Part shown: positions 36,804 through 46,748 of the stretch, one piece after another
How the letters are laid out: each line of letters begins with the position of its first letter
Numbering within the stretch: the stretch's first letter is position 1
DNA from: Mesorhizobium sp. AR02
GTDB taxonomy: Bacteria; Pseudomonadota; Alphaproteobacteria; Rhizobiales; Rhizobiaceae
Length of the DNA: 64,000 nt
Assembly (NCBI RefSeq): GCF_024746835.1
Contig: NZ_CP080530.1
Span: 248,001-312,000 of the forward strand
Direction: 5' to 3'
The notes under the pieces: model-generated
The model's database searches: none
Told to the model about the DNA's origin: nothing
The model's input: only the letters and a program-made list of their open reading frames with translations
Made by a program: the position numbers and the translations under genes

Positions 36804-37679
36804 ATGGCCTCGCCCCGCATCATCACGAAGCTGACCGTGACCGCCGCCCGCAAGGAGCCAGGCGACGTCCTGGTCATCGACCTGAAGCATACGCGCAAAC
36901 CTCTGCTGCCGCCCTTCGAACCGGGCCCTCACGTCGATGTTCATCTGCCCGATGGGAAAGTGCGCCAGTATTCGCTCTGCGGCGATCCGACAGATCTGAG
37001 CCGCTACACAATCGCGGTGAAGCGTGAAGACGTTGGTCACGGCGGCTCGGCGTGGATCCACGAGGCAGTGGCCGTCGGATGCATGCTCCCGGTTTCTGCT
37101 CCTCGCAATCATTTTCCGCTTGCCCAACGCGAAGGGCCAACCGTGCTGCTGGCAGGAGGCATCGGGATCACCCCGATCCTGGCAATGGCGCGCGCCCTGG
37201 AGCGGCAGGGCAAGCCGTACGAGCTGCACTACTTCACCCGCAGCCGAGCACTCGCGCCTCTGTTGTCGGTCATCGAGCGGGAGCTCGACCGCAACACCGT
37301 GTGGCTGCATTTCGACGACGAACCGGAGACCAGGCAGGATCTTGAATCCTTGCTTACGACCCCCTCTTCCGATGCACAGCTCTATTATTGCGGTCCACCG
37401 GGCTTTATGGCGGCCGCGGATCGGGCAACCGCGCACTGGCCGGAAGGAACCGTGCATTTCGAGGCTTTTCTGCCGCCGGAACACGACGATGCGCCACCGG
37501 AACCTTTCACGATCACCCTTCGCGACGGGACAGTGGTTCCTGTCGCGGCCGATACCTCCGCTCTCGCAGCGCTGCGCGCCGCTGGCGTGGTGATCATGGC
37601 GTCGTGCGAGAACGGGGTTTGCGGGACCTGCGAATGCGGAATTCTGGAAGGGCAGCCGATCCATCGGGATGCTGTCTGA
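36804..37679 (+). pseudogene. VanB/phthalate-dioxygenase-reductase-type protein, C-terminus lost
   Basis: 291 residues: FMN-binding domain with RQYSLCG, NAD domain with GGIGITPILAMARAL and YYCGPPGFM, then a C-terminal [2Fe-2S] domain with CENGVCGTCECG. The family continues about 30 residues to a fourth cluster cysteine, but here a stop falls after IHRDAV, exactly where sequence of an opposite-strand MHYT gene begins (about 37674). Without the fourth ligand the cluster should not form, so the protein is probably non-functional. Confidence 0.75.
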
Positions 37680-38424
37680 GAGCCGTCGACGCAGGCAAGC
37701 GCGGCGAAACTGCGATTGGCTGCCACGATCTCGGTTTCGTTGCACACGATCAGCCCCTCGACGGCCGCGTCGGCCAGCTCCTGCATACGCGCTGCTTCGC
37801 CGGCGCGACGGAGATCGCGCACATCGAGGGCGAGGCCGATGATCGCCAAAAGGATGATGACGATCGAAACGAGGGCTACGCCAGCGGCCATCCAGTCCGC
37901 GGGCAACGCCCTTGCGGAAATGACAATGCGCGGGTCTGGCATGATTGCGGCCGCGCCCATCGCCGTGAAATGGTGGCTGCAAATCGCTACCGTCAGCACG
38001 AGGCGCCGAGCGCCTTCCACTTGACCGTGTTGGCGTGAAGGGCAACCGGCAATGCGGCCGCGCCGAACAGCCCACCAAGAATGATTGAGGCGGCGACGAG
38101 CGGCACATCCCAGACGACGCGGCCCGCGATCTCGAATGCGGCCATGCCAGTGTAGTGCATCACCGCGATGCCGCCTCCCACGATCGCACCGCCGATCCAG
38201 CGTCCATGTGGAACGCGTGGCGAGGTACTGATCGTGAGACCCGTCCCGGTCAAAGCGATCGCGGCCAGCAACGACATGATCGTCCAAGCGATGTTGTAGC
38301 CGCTCGGTACGGCGGGCTGGAAGGCCAACATGGCTATGAAATGCGTCGCCCAGATGCCGAAGCCGGTGGCGACCGCGGCGACGGCTAGCCAGATCCGTCG
38401 CATTTCGCTTTCACTGCGCCCGAC
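37674..38424 (-). pseudogene. MHYT-domain signalling protein, truncated at both ends and frameshifted
   Basis: Encodes repeated MHYT membrane motifs: GFGIWATHFIAMLAFQ, GGIAVMHYTGMAAFEI and, after a frameshift near 38025, ICSHHFTAMGAAAIMP. A linker follows and then the start of a PAS domain (ADAAVEGLIVCNETEIVAAN) that ends at the junction with the reductase gene. MHYT proteins usually carry PAS-GGDEF-EAL outputs; these are missing. The 5' end abuts the IS21 left terminus at 38425. Confidence 0.75.
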
Positions 38425-38505
38425 TGTCAATGACCACGGAATCGGGACCCTGTTTTTTCGCGCAAAAGGGACCCCGGCTTTCGGTGTTGAGAGGCACGCC
38501 GGTAA

Positions 38506-38554
38506 GCGCCCGATCAGGCGAAGCTGGTCAGGGTTGCACAGCCTGATCGGGCGC
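38506..38554. repeat. Hairpin inside the IS21 left end
   Basis: GCGCCCGATCAGGC (38506-38519) and its exact complement (38541-38554) form a 14-base stem with a 21-base loop, between the left terminus and the istB stop. Could be a terminator-like structure. Confidence 0.6.
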
Positions 38555-38574
38555 GACTGATTGGCTTTCGGACT

Positions 38575-39309
38575 TCAGCTTTGAGAGCGGCTCTTGAAGC
38601 GCCAGGATTCGTTGCCAGTCTCGGCGATCTCACAGTGATGGGTGAGGCGGTCGAGCAGCGCGGTTGTCATCTTGGCGTCGCCGAAGACGCTCGGCCATTC
38701 CCCGAAGGCGAGATTGGTGGTGATGATGACGCTGGTGCGTTCGTAAAGCTTCGAGACCAGATGGAAGAGCAACTGCCCGCCGGCCTGGGCGAAGGGAAGA
38801 TAGCCGAGTTCATCGAAGACGACGAAGTCGAGCCGGGTAAGGTGATCGGCAATGCGGCCCTGCCGGCCGGCACGGGTCTCGGTCTCGAGCCTGTTGACGA
38901 GGTCGACGACGTTGAAGAAGCGCCCGCGTGCTCCGTTGCGGATGAGAGAACGGGCAATGGCGATGGCCAGATGCGACTTGCCGGTGCCTGTCCCGCCGAC
39001 CAGGACGACGTTGCGCTGATCGGCAACGAAAGCACCGCCGGCGAGATCGCGGATCAGAGGTTCGTTGACCGGCGTGCCGGCAAAATCGAAGTCCTCGATA
39101 TCCTTGGCCAGCGGAAGCTTGGCGACGGTGAGCTGGTACTTGATGGAGCGGGCCTGCTTCTCCGATATCTCGGCCTGCAACAGATCGCCGACGATCTTCG
39201 GCGGTTCGTGCTGCCGCTTAATGGCGACGCCCATGATCTCGTCATAGGCCGCGCGCATCCCGAAGAGTTTCAGCGCCCCCATCAGTTCCAGTACTTCGGT
39301 GCGTTCCAT
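38575..39309 (-). CDS. istB: IS21 helper ATPase IstB
   Basis: 244-residue DnaC/IstB-like AAA+ ATPase that directs IS21 target choice. Walker [20 protein letters not shown] and Walker [14 protein letters not shown] are intact. Start taken at [10 protein letters not shown] (ATG 39309) with GGAGGACG upstream; it overlaps the istA end by 68 bases, a typical coupled arrangement. Confidence 0.9.
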   Translation of the reverse strand: MERTEVLELMGALKLFGMRAAYDEIMGVAIKRQHEPPKIVGDLLQAEISEKQARSIKYQLTVAKLPLAKDIEDFDFAGTPVNEPLIRDLAGGAFVADQRNVVLVGGTGTGKSHLAIAIARSLIRNGARGRFFNVVDLVNRLETETRAGRQGRIADHLTRLDFVVFDELGYLPFAQAGGQLLFHLVSKLYERTSVIITTNLAFGEWPSVFGDAKMTTALLDRLTHHCEIAETGNESWRFKSRSQS

Positions 39310-40810
39310 GGCTGTTCGTCCTCCTGAGGCTGTCATAGCGGGCGCAGTCGGCGATCGGCTCGTGAGCCAGCTTCAGCGCCTGGGGAATGGAAAGGATCGT
39401 GCCCGGCGCCGGATCGCGGCTGCGGGCCAGGATGTTGAGGATCACCGCCGCCGACGAGACGCCGTGTTCGATGGCTTCCTGGCAGGCGGCCTCGACGGCG
39501 CTCAATCCGTCGGTCAGCACGCAGGTGAGGATCGACACCATCTGCCGGTCGCCGTCATCAACCGCCTTGAGCTTGCGGCGCACCTTCTCCATTGCCGACG
39601 GCAGGACCCAGCCAAGGAACGGCGCGCCGTTGCGCAATCCGCCCGGCTTGCGGGCCAGGACCGGCACGTAGTGCCAGGGATCGTAGATGACCTCGTTGCG
39701 GCCGAAGCAGCGGGCATGCTCGCCCACGACCACGCCGTCCTGGCGGATAATGATCCGGTCGGCATAAGCATGGATCTCGACCGGCCGGCCGACGGCACTC
39801 GACAGCACCGAGTATTTGTTGTTGTCGAAGCGCACCGTGCAGGTCTTCGACACCGACGCGGGAATGCAATGGAAGCCGTCGAAGCGACCGGCATAGGGAA
39901 TGAAGCTAGCGCGCTCTTCTTCGAATACGTCCCAGACCGTGCGCTCGCCCCGTTCGGGATGCCGATGCGCCTTGGCATAGGCAACGCATTTGTCGGCCAG
40001 CCAGCCGTTGAGATCCTCCAGCGTCTTGAAGCGCAGCCTCGGTGTGAAGAAGCGCTCGCGCACCAGCCCGACCTGGTTCTCGACTTGCCCCTTCTCCCAG
40101 CCGGCCGCCGGCGTGCAGGCCTCCGGCTCGACAAGGTAATGCCCGCACATCTGCGCAAAGCGGCGGTTGTAGCGGCGATCCCTGCCGATGAAGATCGCGT
40201 CCACCGCCGTCTTCATGTTGTCGTAGATGCCGCGCGTGCAGGCGCCGCGGAAGAAGCTGAACGCCCGGTCATGGGCATCGAACACCATCTCCTGCGTTTC
40301 GCGCGGATAGGCCCGCACGAAGAACATACGGCTGTGGCAAAGCCGCATGTGCGCCACCTTCACCGTTACCGTCACGCCGTCGAGCAGAACGATCTCGTGG
40401 CTCCAGTCGAACTGGTAGGCCTCGCCCGGCGCAAAGCTCAACGGAATGTAGGCTTCGGCCGCGGCGCTGCCGCGATCTGCCTCCCAACTCTGAGCATGCC
40501 GCCACACCGAACTGTAGCTGCCGTCATAGCCGAGGCCGCGAAGCTCCTCAAAGATGCGGATCAGTGTCAGCCGCTCCCGCTGAGACTTGGCCGCATTCGC
40601 CGACAGCAGCCGATCCAACTCGTCACGCCAGGCGCCCATCCGGGGATAAGGCTGATGCTTGCGCTCGTAGCGGAACTCTGTCTCCTCGGAACGCAAAACC
40701 TTGCGCACCACCTTCCGGGAGATCTTCAGCTCCCGACAGATCGCCTTGATCGACTTTCCCTGCACCAGCGACAGCCGGCGTATCTTTGCAATCGTCTCCA
40801 CAACCAACAT
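39242..40810 (-). CDS. istA: IS21 transposase IstA
   Basis: 522-residue DDE transposase: N-terminal HTH ([20 protein letters not shown]), integrase core beginning [14 protein letters not shown] with the first Asp, [11 protein letters not shown] with the second, and [19 protein letters not shown] with the Glu. Start at ATG 40810 (GTG 40819 also possible). Appears complete. Confidence 0.9.
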   Translation of the reverse strand: MLVVETIAKIRRLSLVQGKSIKAICRELKISRKVVRKVLRSEETEFRYERKHQPYPRMGAWRDELDRLLSANAAKSQRERLTLIRIFEELRGLGYDGSYSSVWRHAQSWEADRGSAAAEAYIPLSFAPGEAYQFDWSHEIVLLDGVTVTVKVAHMRLCHSRMFFVRAYPRETQEMVFDAHDRAFSFFRGACTRGIYDNMKTAVDAIFIGRDRRYNRRFAQMCGHYLVEPEACTPAAGWEKGQVENQVGLVRERFFTPRLRFKTLEDLNGWLADKCVAYAKAHRHPERGERTVWDVFEEERASFIPYAGRFDGFHCIPASVSKTCTVRFDNNKYSVLSSAVGRPVEIHAYADRIIIRQDGVVVGEHARCFGRNEVIYDPWHYVPVLARKPGGLRNGAPFLGWVLPSAMEKVRRKLKAVDDGDRQMVSILTCVLTDGLSAVEAACQEAIEHGVSSAAVILNILARSRDPAPGTILSIPQALKLAHEPIADCARYDSLRRTNSHGTHRSTGTDGGAETLRDARGL

Positions 40811-40927
40811 CCAAAACACAAATGCCTCCGATCAAACCGGAGGCATCTTGATGGCCCCATCGTTAAGGGGGCCCGTTTGGACGAAAATCACCCCTCAAAC
40901 AGGGTCCTCATTCCATGAAAAATCACA

Positions 40928-41921
40928 ATCAGGCAGACGAGCGGCGTTCCGCCCTTCCGCGAACGAATATCCGGCGGTGTGATCGGCCTGGTGTTAGCAA
41001 CCGCACTCAACAAGGACTCCTTCCCCAACGTTACCAACCATGGGTGCCGCGTTTGGCACATTTTTGTGCAGGTGCGAAGAGTTAAATTCGCGATGCGCGT
41101 GGTGTTGACGGGCCACGGTCATCGTCAGAATCAATCAAATCGGTTCAAGCTGCTTCAGCAGCGCACCTGCCAACCGGCCCAAGGATCATGGCCATCAGGC
41201 AAAGCCAACCAGGAAGGCAGATCGGGAGGCAAGGCGAACGACGTCAAAGCGGTCCTGATCGCCGTCGTGGTCGCCCTGACGAATGGTGACCCAGGCATGC
41301 TTACCATCGGGCAGGCTAATGCTTCGCCATACAAGCGCGCTGGAGCCTGAGGGACTCATTGCTCAGTGCCCGATAAAGCGCTGCAGACGCAGGTTCCAGC
41401 GCGTTGGCTGCGGTCGGCAGGCAGAGGGACGACCGACGAGCGGACGTTCATCGAATGGCGAGTCATTTTGACGACGCCAAAGGCGACGATTGGCGCCCCA
41501 TCGGTTCGAACCCGTGGCAGCAGACCCGTATTCGAGACTGCCTTTTTATGCGACTATCGAAGCACCAAACATAGGACTGAAAACGTCTTTGCTCTCCGAT
41601 CCAGACGTCAGCCTCGCGCCGAGGGACGGCGATCAGAATCTCGGCGTTGAAGGTCTTGATTGGGGCCGTGTATGGACGGCTCTCTGTTAGCAAGGGTTCT
41701 ATTTGAGCGCTCTGCAGTTGCTGGTTGGTGCGGCCATGTATCCGACCTCACATCCGGCGGGATGATATCCCAACCACTGTCCCGCATTCGGGACGGGAGA
41801 GCTCCAAAGGAACGGCACCACTCTGTGAAGACGGCACTGAAGCACCACGCCGGACAACGGCGTGGTTCCCTCGGTCACCGGGCTGCTTTGCCGTCGCAGA
41901 GCTGCCCGATCTCGATAATTA
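40928..41921. other. Unassigned stretch between IS21 and IS110 elements
   Basis: About 1 kb. Open frames here (for example 40979-41350 and 41366-41650 on +) match nothing I recognise and overlap in several frames. A TGGCAC at 41055 is followed by TGTGC rather than TTGC at the right distance, so it is not a good sigma54 promoter. Confidence 0.35.
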
Positions 41922-43079
41922 TTATACGGCGGGCTTCATGGTCGCTCCCTCCGGTACGACACCATCGAAGGCAAAGCGCCACAGAGCGATCAGCAACTTG
42001 CGACCGAGGGCGACCACTATGACCTTGCGGACGCGGCGGCCAGTAGAGCCGGTGCGTTCCCGGAACCAGGCGACCTGGGCAGCACCAGGCTGGTAGCGTT
42101 GCCAGAGCCAGGCCAGCTCCACCATCACCGTTCGAAGCCGCCGGTTCCCGGCCTTTCCGATCCCTTGCTCGCGTTCCACCCCACCACTGTTGTAAGGCGT
42201 CGCAGTAAGACCTGCATAAGATCCGAGCGCTTTGGCATTAGCGAAGCGACGGACGAAGGCCTCGCGGACCAATATTGTGGCACTCTGCACCCCTATACCG
42301 CGCAGACTGCACAGCTGCTGGATCATCCGACTGGCATCATCCGAAGCGGGCACCTCCGCTACCGCATCGCGGTCGTGTTCCAGCGTGGCGATCTGATCAA
42401 GAACGAGCTCCAGCCGGCTCAGTAACCGTTCGATCTTGGCGAGGGCGTGAGGTGGCATTGGGTCACCCAGACCGGTACGAAGGTCGGCCAGACGCCGCCG
42501 GCGGTTTTTCAGGAGCGGGTTGTAATCCTCGACGCCGAGCGTCGCGAGGACAGCACCGATCCGGTTGGCAAGGCTGACACGTTCGGACACGAGCTCTGTT
42601 CGTTCGCGGACAGAGCGCCGTGCATCCTCATCGGCTTCGTCAGGGATCGGTACCATGGAGCAGACGCGCGGTTCGCCGCGAAGCCACGCCAACAGCGTAC
42701 GCAGGAGTAACTCGGCGTCGATCCCGTCCGACTTTGCGCGACGCATGCGACGATCGACGGGCACGCTGGAAGGCTGGATGACATGGACCTCCACGCCTTT
42801 GGCAATCAGCCATCTGGCAAGCCAGAACCCGGACCATCCAGCTTCGTAGGTCGCAACCACCCGATCTACCGGGTGGCCGGCAGCAGCAGCACGAGCATGA
42901 TAGCCATGGATTGCGGACTGAAGAGCAAGCTTATCTGGCTCAATGGCACGCTTCGCCTTGGTCTGCGGCAGGCCGGGCACCTGGGCGGCCAAAACCCAGT
43001 TTTTGTTGCTTAGTTCGATAGCCAGCACGAGCGTACGATCGTATTGGACAACTTCTGCGCCGTTGAATGATTGCGACAT
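41922..43079 (-). mobile_element. IS110-family transposase
   Basis: 385-residue IS110-type (DEDD) transposase from ATG 43079, which has GGAGG 7 bases upstream. The N-terminal catalytic part has LAIELSNKNW, VVATYEAGW and RRAKSDGIDAELL. The C-terminal transposase_20 part reads LCSLRGIGVQSATILVREAF with GSYAGLTATPYNSGG and the serine-containing QGIGKAGNRRLRT. It looks full length. Element boundaries were not resolved, as IS110 members often lack inverted repeats. Confidence 0.85.
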
Positions 43080-43330
43080 GATCAGGCCTCCAGAGTTTGA
43101 AATGGCGCAGTCTAATCTGCCTGCGCCGCAAATCATGGGATCTGTAGGTGCGGCGCTTCACATATGCTGCTGGCCATAATGCCATTCGCGCGGCTGAGGT
43201 CCCGATCGAAAGCTCGCACTCGAAGGTGCACGGCCCAATTGGGTTCTCCTGATCGGGCGGTATCAACCGGCTTTTTGCATTAGCTCACCCCAAGACCCGC
43301 CCACGGGTCAGCTTCCTGCGGGCGACATGG

Positions 43331-43678
43331 CGTTCGTGCGTCCCGCTTTCGAAGTACCGCTCCATTGCGAGACGCCCAACGCTCCAGGCCCTCAAGGTCT
43401 CGCAGAAAGCGCTACGCACCGGCGAACTCGTGGATCGTCAAAGCCGCCAGGTCATCCGCAAAGCGATCGGTGGCTATCACGAGCTCGACGACGATCAGGC
43501 ATGGCTTGAGCTCGGCCACGTTGACAAGCAACTGCGGCAGTTGCGCACCCAGCTTGAGCGAGGCCTCAGAGACAAGATCATCCAACGGGTCGACGGCTAC
43601 CTCGACGTCCAGGACGGAGCGCTTGCCCGCTATCTCGAGAAGCTTCGCCAGCAATGCGTCGATGACCTCAGCGGATAA
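43331..43678 (+). CDS. Unrecognised helical protein fragment
   Basis: An open frame whose end reads LVDRQSRQVIRKAIGGYHEL then VDKQLRQLRTQLERGLRDK. It looks like a real alpha-helical protein, but no start with a ribosome site and no family could be assigned. It ends just before the histidine-kinase relic. Confidence 0.25.
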   Translation, partial: RSCVPLSKYRSIARRPTLQALKVSQKALRTGELVDRQSRQVIRKAIGGYHELDDDQAWLELGHVDKQLRQLRTQLERGLRDKIIQRVDGYLDVQDGALARYLEKLRQQCVDDLSG

Positions 43679-43988
43679 GGTTCAACAGCACCTGCTGGAC
43701 CTCGATCCTAATGCAATAAAAGCCAAGGAGGGCGCCGGAAGACGTGCTGCGGCTTTCAACCTCCCCATTGCACATGACATGGTTGCAGTGGCGGTAGCCG
43801 ACACCGGCGCCGGTTTCGCGCCGGAGGGACGCGACCGCCTGTTCCCACCCTTCGTGACCACCAAATCCACCGGCATGGAGATTGGTCTGTCGATCTGTCG
43901 GCGAATGGTCGAGTCGAGGGGGCAGTTGTGGGCCGAGCACAACGCAGGAGGCGGGACAGCAACGCTGCAAAAAGCCGCGCCCGCTTGA
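43671..43988 (+). pseudogene. Histidine kinase ATPase-domain fragment (FixL-like)
   Basis: Carries a degenerate N-box (KVQQHLLDLDPNAIKA, where FixL-type kinases have VQQVLLNLIRNAIEA), the G1 box VAVADTGAGFAPEG, F-box FPPFVTTKSTGMEIGLSIC and closing GGGTATLQ. The DHp domain and sensor are missing. The pattern is closest to FixL and NtrB-like kinases; FixL is suggested by the adjacent receiver gene. Confidence 0.6.
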
Positions 43989-44079
43989 TTAGCATCAAGG
44001 ACGAGCTGGAGAGCTAATCTATTCTTGTGGGCTGCTTGGCGCATAATGCGCCATTTCGAACCGCTGCAAAGGTATCTGC

Positions 44080-44445
44080 ATGAGTAATATCAATCGGAAC
44101 ATGATTGCCGTTGTGGACGATGACGAGGACGCTCGGAAGGCGCTCAACTTTCTTCTCGATGCGCTCGGGCGGTCTGCGGAAGGCTTCTCTTCAGGCGCGG
44201 ACCTCCTCAACGCTGAGCTGGAGAATTTTGACCATATTATCCTAGATCAGCATATGCCCAGGATGACCGGCTTGCAGCTAATGAGCATCCTCCGCTCGTC
44301 GCAAATCAATACTCCGGTCATGTTGATGAGCGGCAATCTGACCGACGAGGTGGTCGCGGCGGCCGAAGCCCTTGGCGCCAAAGTCACCGAGAAGCCACTG
44401 AGTCTGGAGGTCCTTGCCGCGTTCCTTGACAAGGAAGAAATGTAA
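44080..44445 (+). CDS. Single-domain response regulator (receiver only)
   Basis: 121 residues forming one CheY-like receiver domain: acidic pocket VVDDDED near residue 14, phosphoacceptor Asp in HIILDQHMPRMTGLQL near residue 54, Ser in MLMSGN and Lys in VTEKPLS. It resembles the receiver half of FixJ but has no output domain. A possible ribosome site AAAGGT precedes the ATG. It follows the FixL-like kinase fragment by 91 bases, so it has lost its partner or serves another kinase. Confidence 0.8.
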   Translation: MSNINRNMIAVVDDDEDARKALNFLLDALGRSAEGFSSGADLLNAELENFDHIILDQHMPRMTGLQLMSILRSSQINTPVMLMSGNLTDEVVAAAEALGAKVTEKPLSLEVLAAFLDKEEM

Positions 44446-44469
44446 GTTGCGCTAGCGAACAGTACGGCC

Positions 44470-44640
44470 CCTGGCAAGGGCAAGCAGCCGAGCGGATCGA
44501 GGCGGCCGGCGAGAAGGAGAACGAGCAGGCTGCTCCCACGGAACGTCTGGCAAAGACTGTCAAGCGTCGGGCCAACCGGGTGCACTGCCGTCGCATCTTC
44601 CTCGTGTCGAGATGGTTGTCGTGTTGCCTCACGTAATTTT
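44470..44640 (+). pseudogene. IS66 TnpC fragment
   Basis: Translates to TERLAKTVKRRANR and, after a frameshift, LPSHLPRVEMVVVLPH, matching the segment before the zinc-binding part of IS66 TnpC. Unrelated in position to the IS66 at 47590. Confidence 0.45.
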
Positions 44641-44812
44641 GTTACCGGCTGCCTCACCAAGAATGTTACCCGCTCGCCAGACGTGTGGAATCTGAAGCGA
44701 GGTATGGCGCTGGGCCGCTGACCTTGCCGATGAGCCGCCGCACGGCTTGTTGTCGCCACGCCCTTAGTTCGGTCAGCTCGGCCTTGGAGGCATGGGCCTC
44801 AGATTCCTAACC

Positions 44813-44906
44813 TTCCCGTATTTGAAATACGCTAAAGTTAGAAATCATTGCCGTTTCAAGCCTGCCGTGTTACTTTCCCGTATGTGAGATACGCGAAAGT
44901 TAGAAA
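44813..44906 (+). promoter_or_regulatory. Tandem palindromic repeats abutting the HipA-like gene
   Basis: A ~33-base unit occurs twice, 62 bases apart. Each contains a palindrome, CGTATTTGAAATACG (44817-44831) and CGTATGTGAGATACG (44879-44893), followed by AAAGTTAGAAA. The second unit ends at the ATG (44907), leaving no room for a ribosome site, so the mRNA may be leaderless. Looks like an autoregulatory operator. Confidence 0.6.
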
Positions 44907-46748
44907 ATGCCCCTGCACCTAGTTGGAGAGAACATCGACAAAACCCGCAGCCACTACCAGGCTGAGACGGGCAAACTCGTCCAGCTGATGCGCGGCATCT
45001 ACGTCAATGCCGGGGAGGATATCGAGGCGACGGCACTCAAGCATGCCGTCCGCATCGCAAAATATCTCTACCCCAACGCCTACCTGTCAGCGGCGAGCGC
45101 TGTCCTTCTCGGGCCAACCCGCGACGGCCGCCTGTTCCTAAGCGGGCGGCGGATACAGCGCACGCCCATCCGCTTGCTCGAAATCATCCAGAACGCGGCT
45201 CCCGATCATCCATCTGTGGCCGCGGCGATTGTTGATGACGGCATGGGAGAATTCCGGATCGACGTTTCCTCAATGCGCCAACGCTTCCTCGAAGCCTTCC
45301 GTCTGCGCAGCGAGCACGCGGCATCCATCGACGAAACGATGCGCGAGACAATCGCGAACCGCCTCATCGAAGAGTACGGCAGCGCCCAGGGTGCGGCCGA
45401 TGCCATATGGTCACTTGCCCGCGAAAATAAGTGGTATCGCGAAGGTGAGCATGCCGAGCGCTTCCTGCTCCGGCGTCCCGCGCCAGCGGAAGCAGCGCGC
45501 AACGAGGCCGCACTTGATTTGATTGTCGCATGGCACGGCGCGCCCCTGGGCAACCTCACTCATGACGGTTTTGAATGGCGCTGGAATCCCGACGATCAGG
45601 ACGGCCCGCCGCTCGTTCGCCAGACCACGCCGGGTAAACTCCCGCCCTTCATTTTGTCGCTGCTGCCCGAAGGCTGGCTTGAGTCAGTCTTGAACGACCG
45701 CGACGAGCGCGCGATGCTGCGCTCGGGCAAGCGCTACATGTCGAACATCACGATCGTTGAGCGCGCGAACGATCTCGCCGCCCTGCCGCCTGACATACTG
45801 CTGACCCGGCTCAGTGGCTTCACTAAGAACTCTCTATTCACTGGCCAGTATGCCGGGCCGGGCCGCGGCGACCTGGAGCAAAGCTTCGAACGCAATCTCG
45901 CACAGATATTCGAGCGCACCGATACACCCCGCTTGTCGGGTGTCCAGATCAAAGCGCCAATGTTCCTCGATGCGGATGGCACCTTGTCGCCCAGCACCGG
46001 CAAACCCTTCACCCATATCCTCAAACCTGCTGGCACGAGCGGATTTGAGGCTCTGCCGGTTATTGAATGGCAGTCGCTCGCGTTGGGCCGCCGATCCGGT
46101 TTCACAACGGCCCCGACCGCACTCGTTCCCATGCCTGACGGGATGCCGCCCGCGCTCGTGGTTGAGCGGTTCGACATCAGGACGAGCCTTGATGACAAGC
46201 ATCTTCTTGCGCTTGAGGATTTCTGTTCCGTGCTGGGTGTGCCCACCGAAGCAAAATACGACGGCACGATGGAGCGCATCGCGCGGGCTCTGAGACCTCT
46301 ATCAACCGCCCCGGAAGAGGATGTTCTGCTTGTGCTGAAGCGATCCCTGTTCGCCTGGCTGATCGCCGATGGCGACATGCATCTTAAGAACATGGCGCTC
46401 CTCAAGATCGCAGAGCCGGGCAGCGCGCAATTCAGCTCGGTTCGCATGGCACCGCTCTACGATGCTGTCACGACCCGCGTGTTTCCACGTCTCGAAAGAG
46501 ACCGGATGGCGCTCAAACTGAACGGCAAGGACGATCGTCTGCGCCGCGCCGACTTCAAGACGTTCGCCAGCACTGCAGGCCTCAAGGCTGCCGAAGCAGA
46601 CAACGCAATTGACGATCTTGTCGCCGCTCTTTCGCACGCACTCGATCACCTAGAATTGCCATCGCCTCTATCAGACGGGTCTCAAGGCGCGAAGATGGCG
46701 GAGCAAATGCGCGCGATTGTCCGCGAACGTATCGAAGGGTTTGCGTAG
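44907..46748 (+). CDS. HipA-family kinase with AbiEi-like N-terminal extension
   Basis: 613 residues. Residues ~200-600 form a HipA-type Ser/Thr kinase: PGKLPPFILSLLPEGWLESV, ATP-binding SGVQIKAPMFL, catalytic ADGDMHLKNMALL and metal-binding MAPLYDAVTTR, all with key Lys, Asp, His, Asn and Asp present. Residues 1-190 are extra: LVQLMRGIYVNAGED and YPNAYLSAASAVLLGP resemble the AbiEi-type antitoxin/transcriptional regulator fold. No separate hipB lies upstream, so the N-terminal part may act as built-in regulator. A TAG just upstream fixes 44907 as the first possible start. The next gene begins directly after the stop. AbiEi assignment is by eye and moderate. Confidence 0.75.
   Translation: MPLHLVGENIDKTRSHYQAETGKLVQLMRGIYVNAGEDIEATALKHAVRIAKYLYPNAYLSAASAVLLGPTRDGRLFLSGRRIQRTPIRLLEIIQNAAPDHPSVAAAIVDDGMGEFRIDVSSMRQRFLEAFRLRSEHAASIDETMRETIANRLIEEYGSAQGAADAIWSLARENKWYREGEHAERFLLRRPAPAEAARNEAALDLIVAWHGAPLGNLTHDGFEWRWNPDDQDGPPLVRQTTPGKLPPFILSLLPEGWLESVLNDRDERAMLRSGKRYMSNITIVERANDLAALPPDILLTRLSGFTKNSLFTGQYAGPGRGDLEQSFERNLAQIFERTDTPRLSGVQIKAPMFLDADGTLSPSTGKPFTHILKPAGTSGFEALPVIEWQSLALGRRSGFTTAPTALVPMPDGMPPALVVERFDIRTSLDDKHLLALEDFCSVLGVPTEAKYDGTMERIARALRPLSTAPEEDVLLVLKRSLFAWLIADGDMHLKNMALLKIAEPGSAQFSSVRMAPLYDAVTTRVFPRLERDRMALKLNGKDDRLRRADFKTFASTAGLKAAEADNAIDDLVAALSHALDHLELPSPLSDGSQGAKMAEQMRAIVRERIEGFA

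Larger units (their letters stand above)
38425..40927 (-). mobile_element. IS21-family insertion sequence
   Basis: Element of about 2.5 kb with istA and istB on the minus strand. Both ends begin TGT and share GGAAT-N2-GGACCCTGTTT (left 38425 onward; right, on the minus strand, from 40927). The flanks show no direct repeat, so the copy has probably taken part in a rearrangement; its left end lies exactly where the MHYT gene is cut. Confidence 0.8.

Noticed and set aside
39299..40918. 539-codon plus-strand open frame
   Set aside because: Antisense to the complete IS21 istA gene; no domain recognisable.
41055..41071. TGGCAC followed by TGTGC, possible sigma54 promoter
   Set aside because: The -12 GC is not at the required 10-base spacing from GG and no gene follows.
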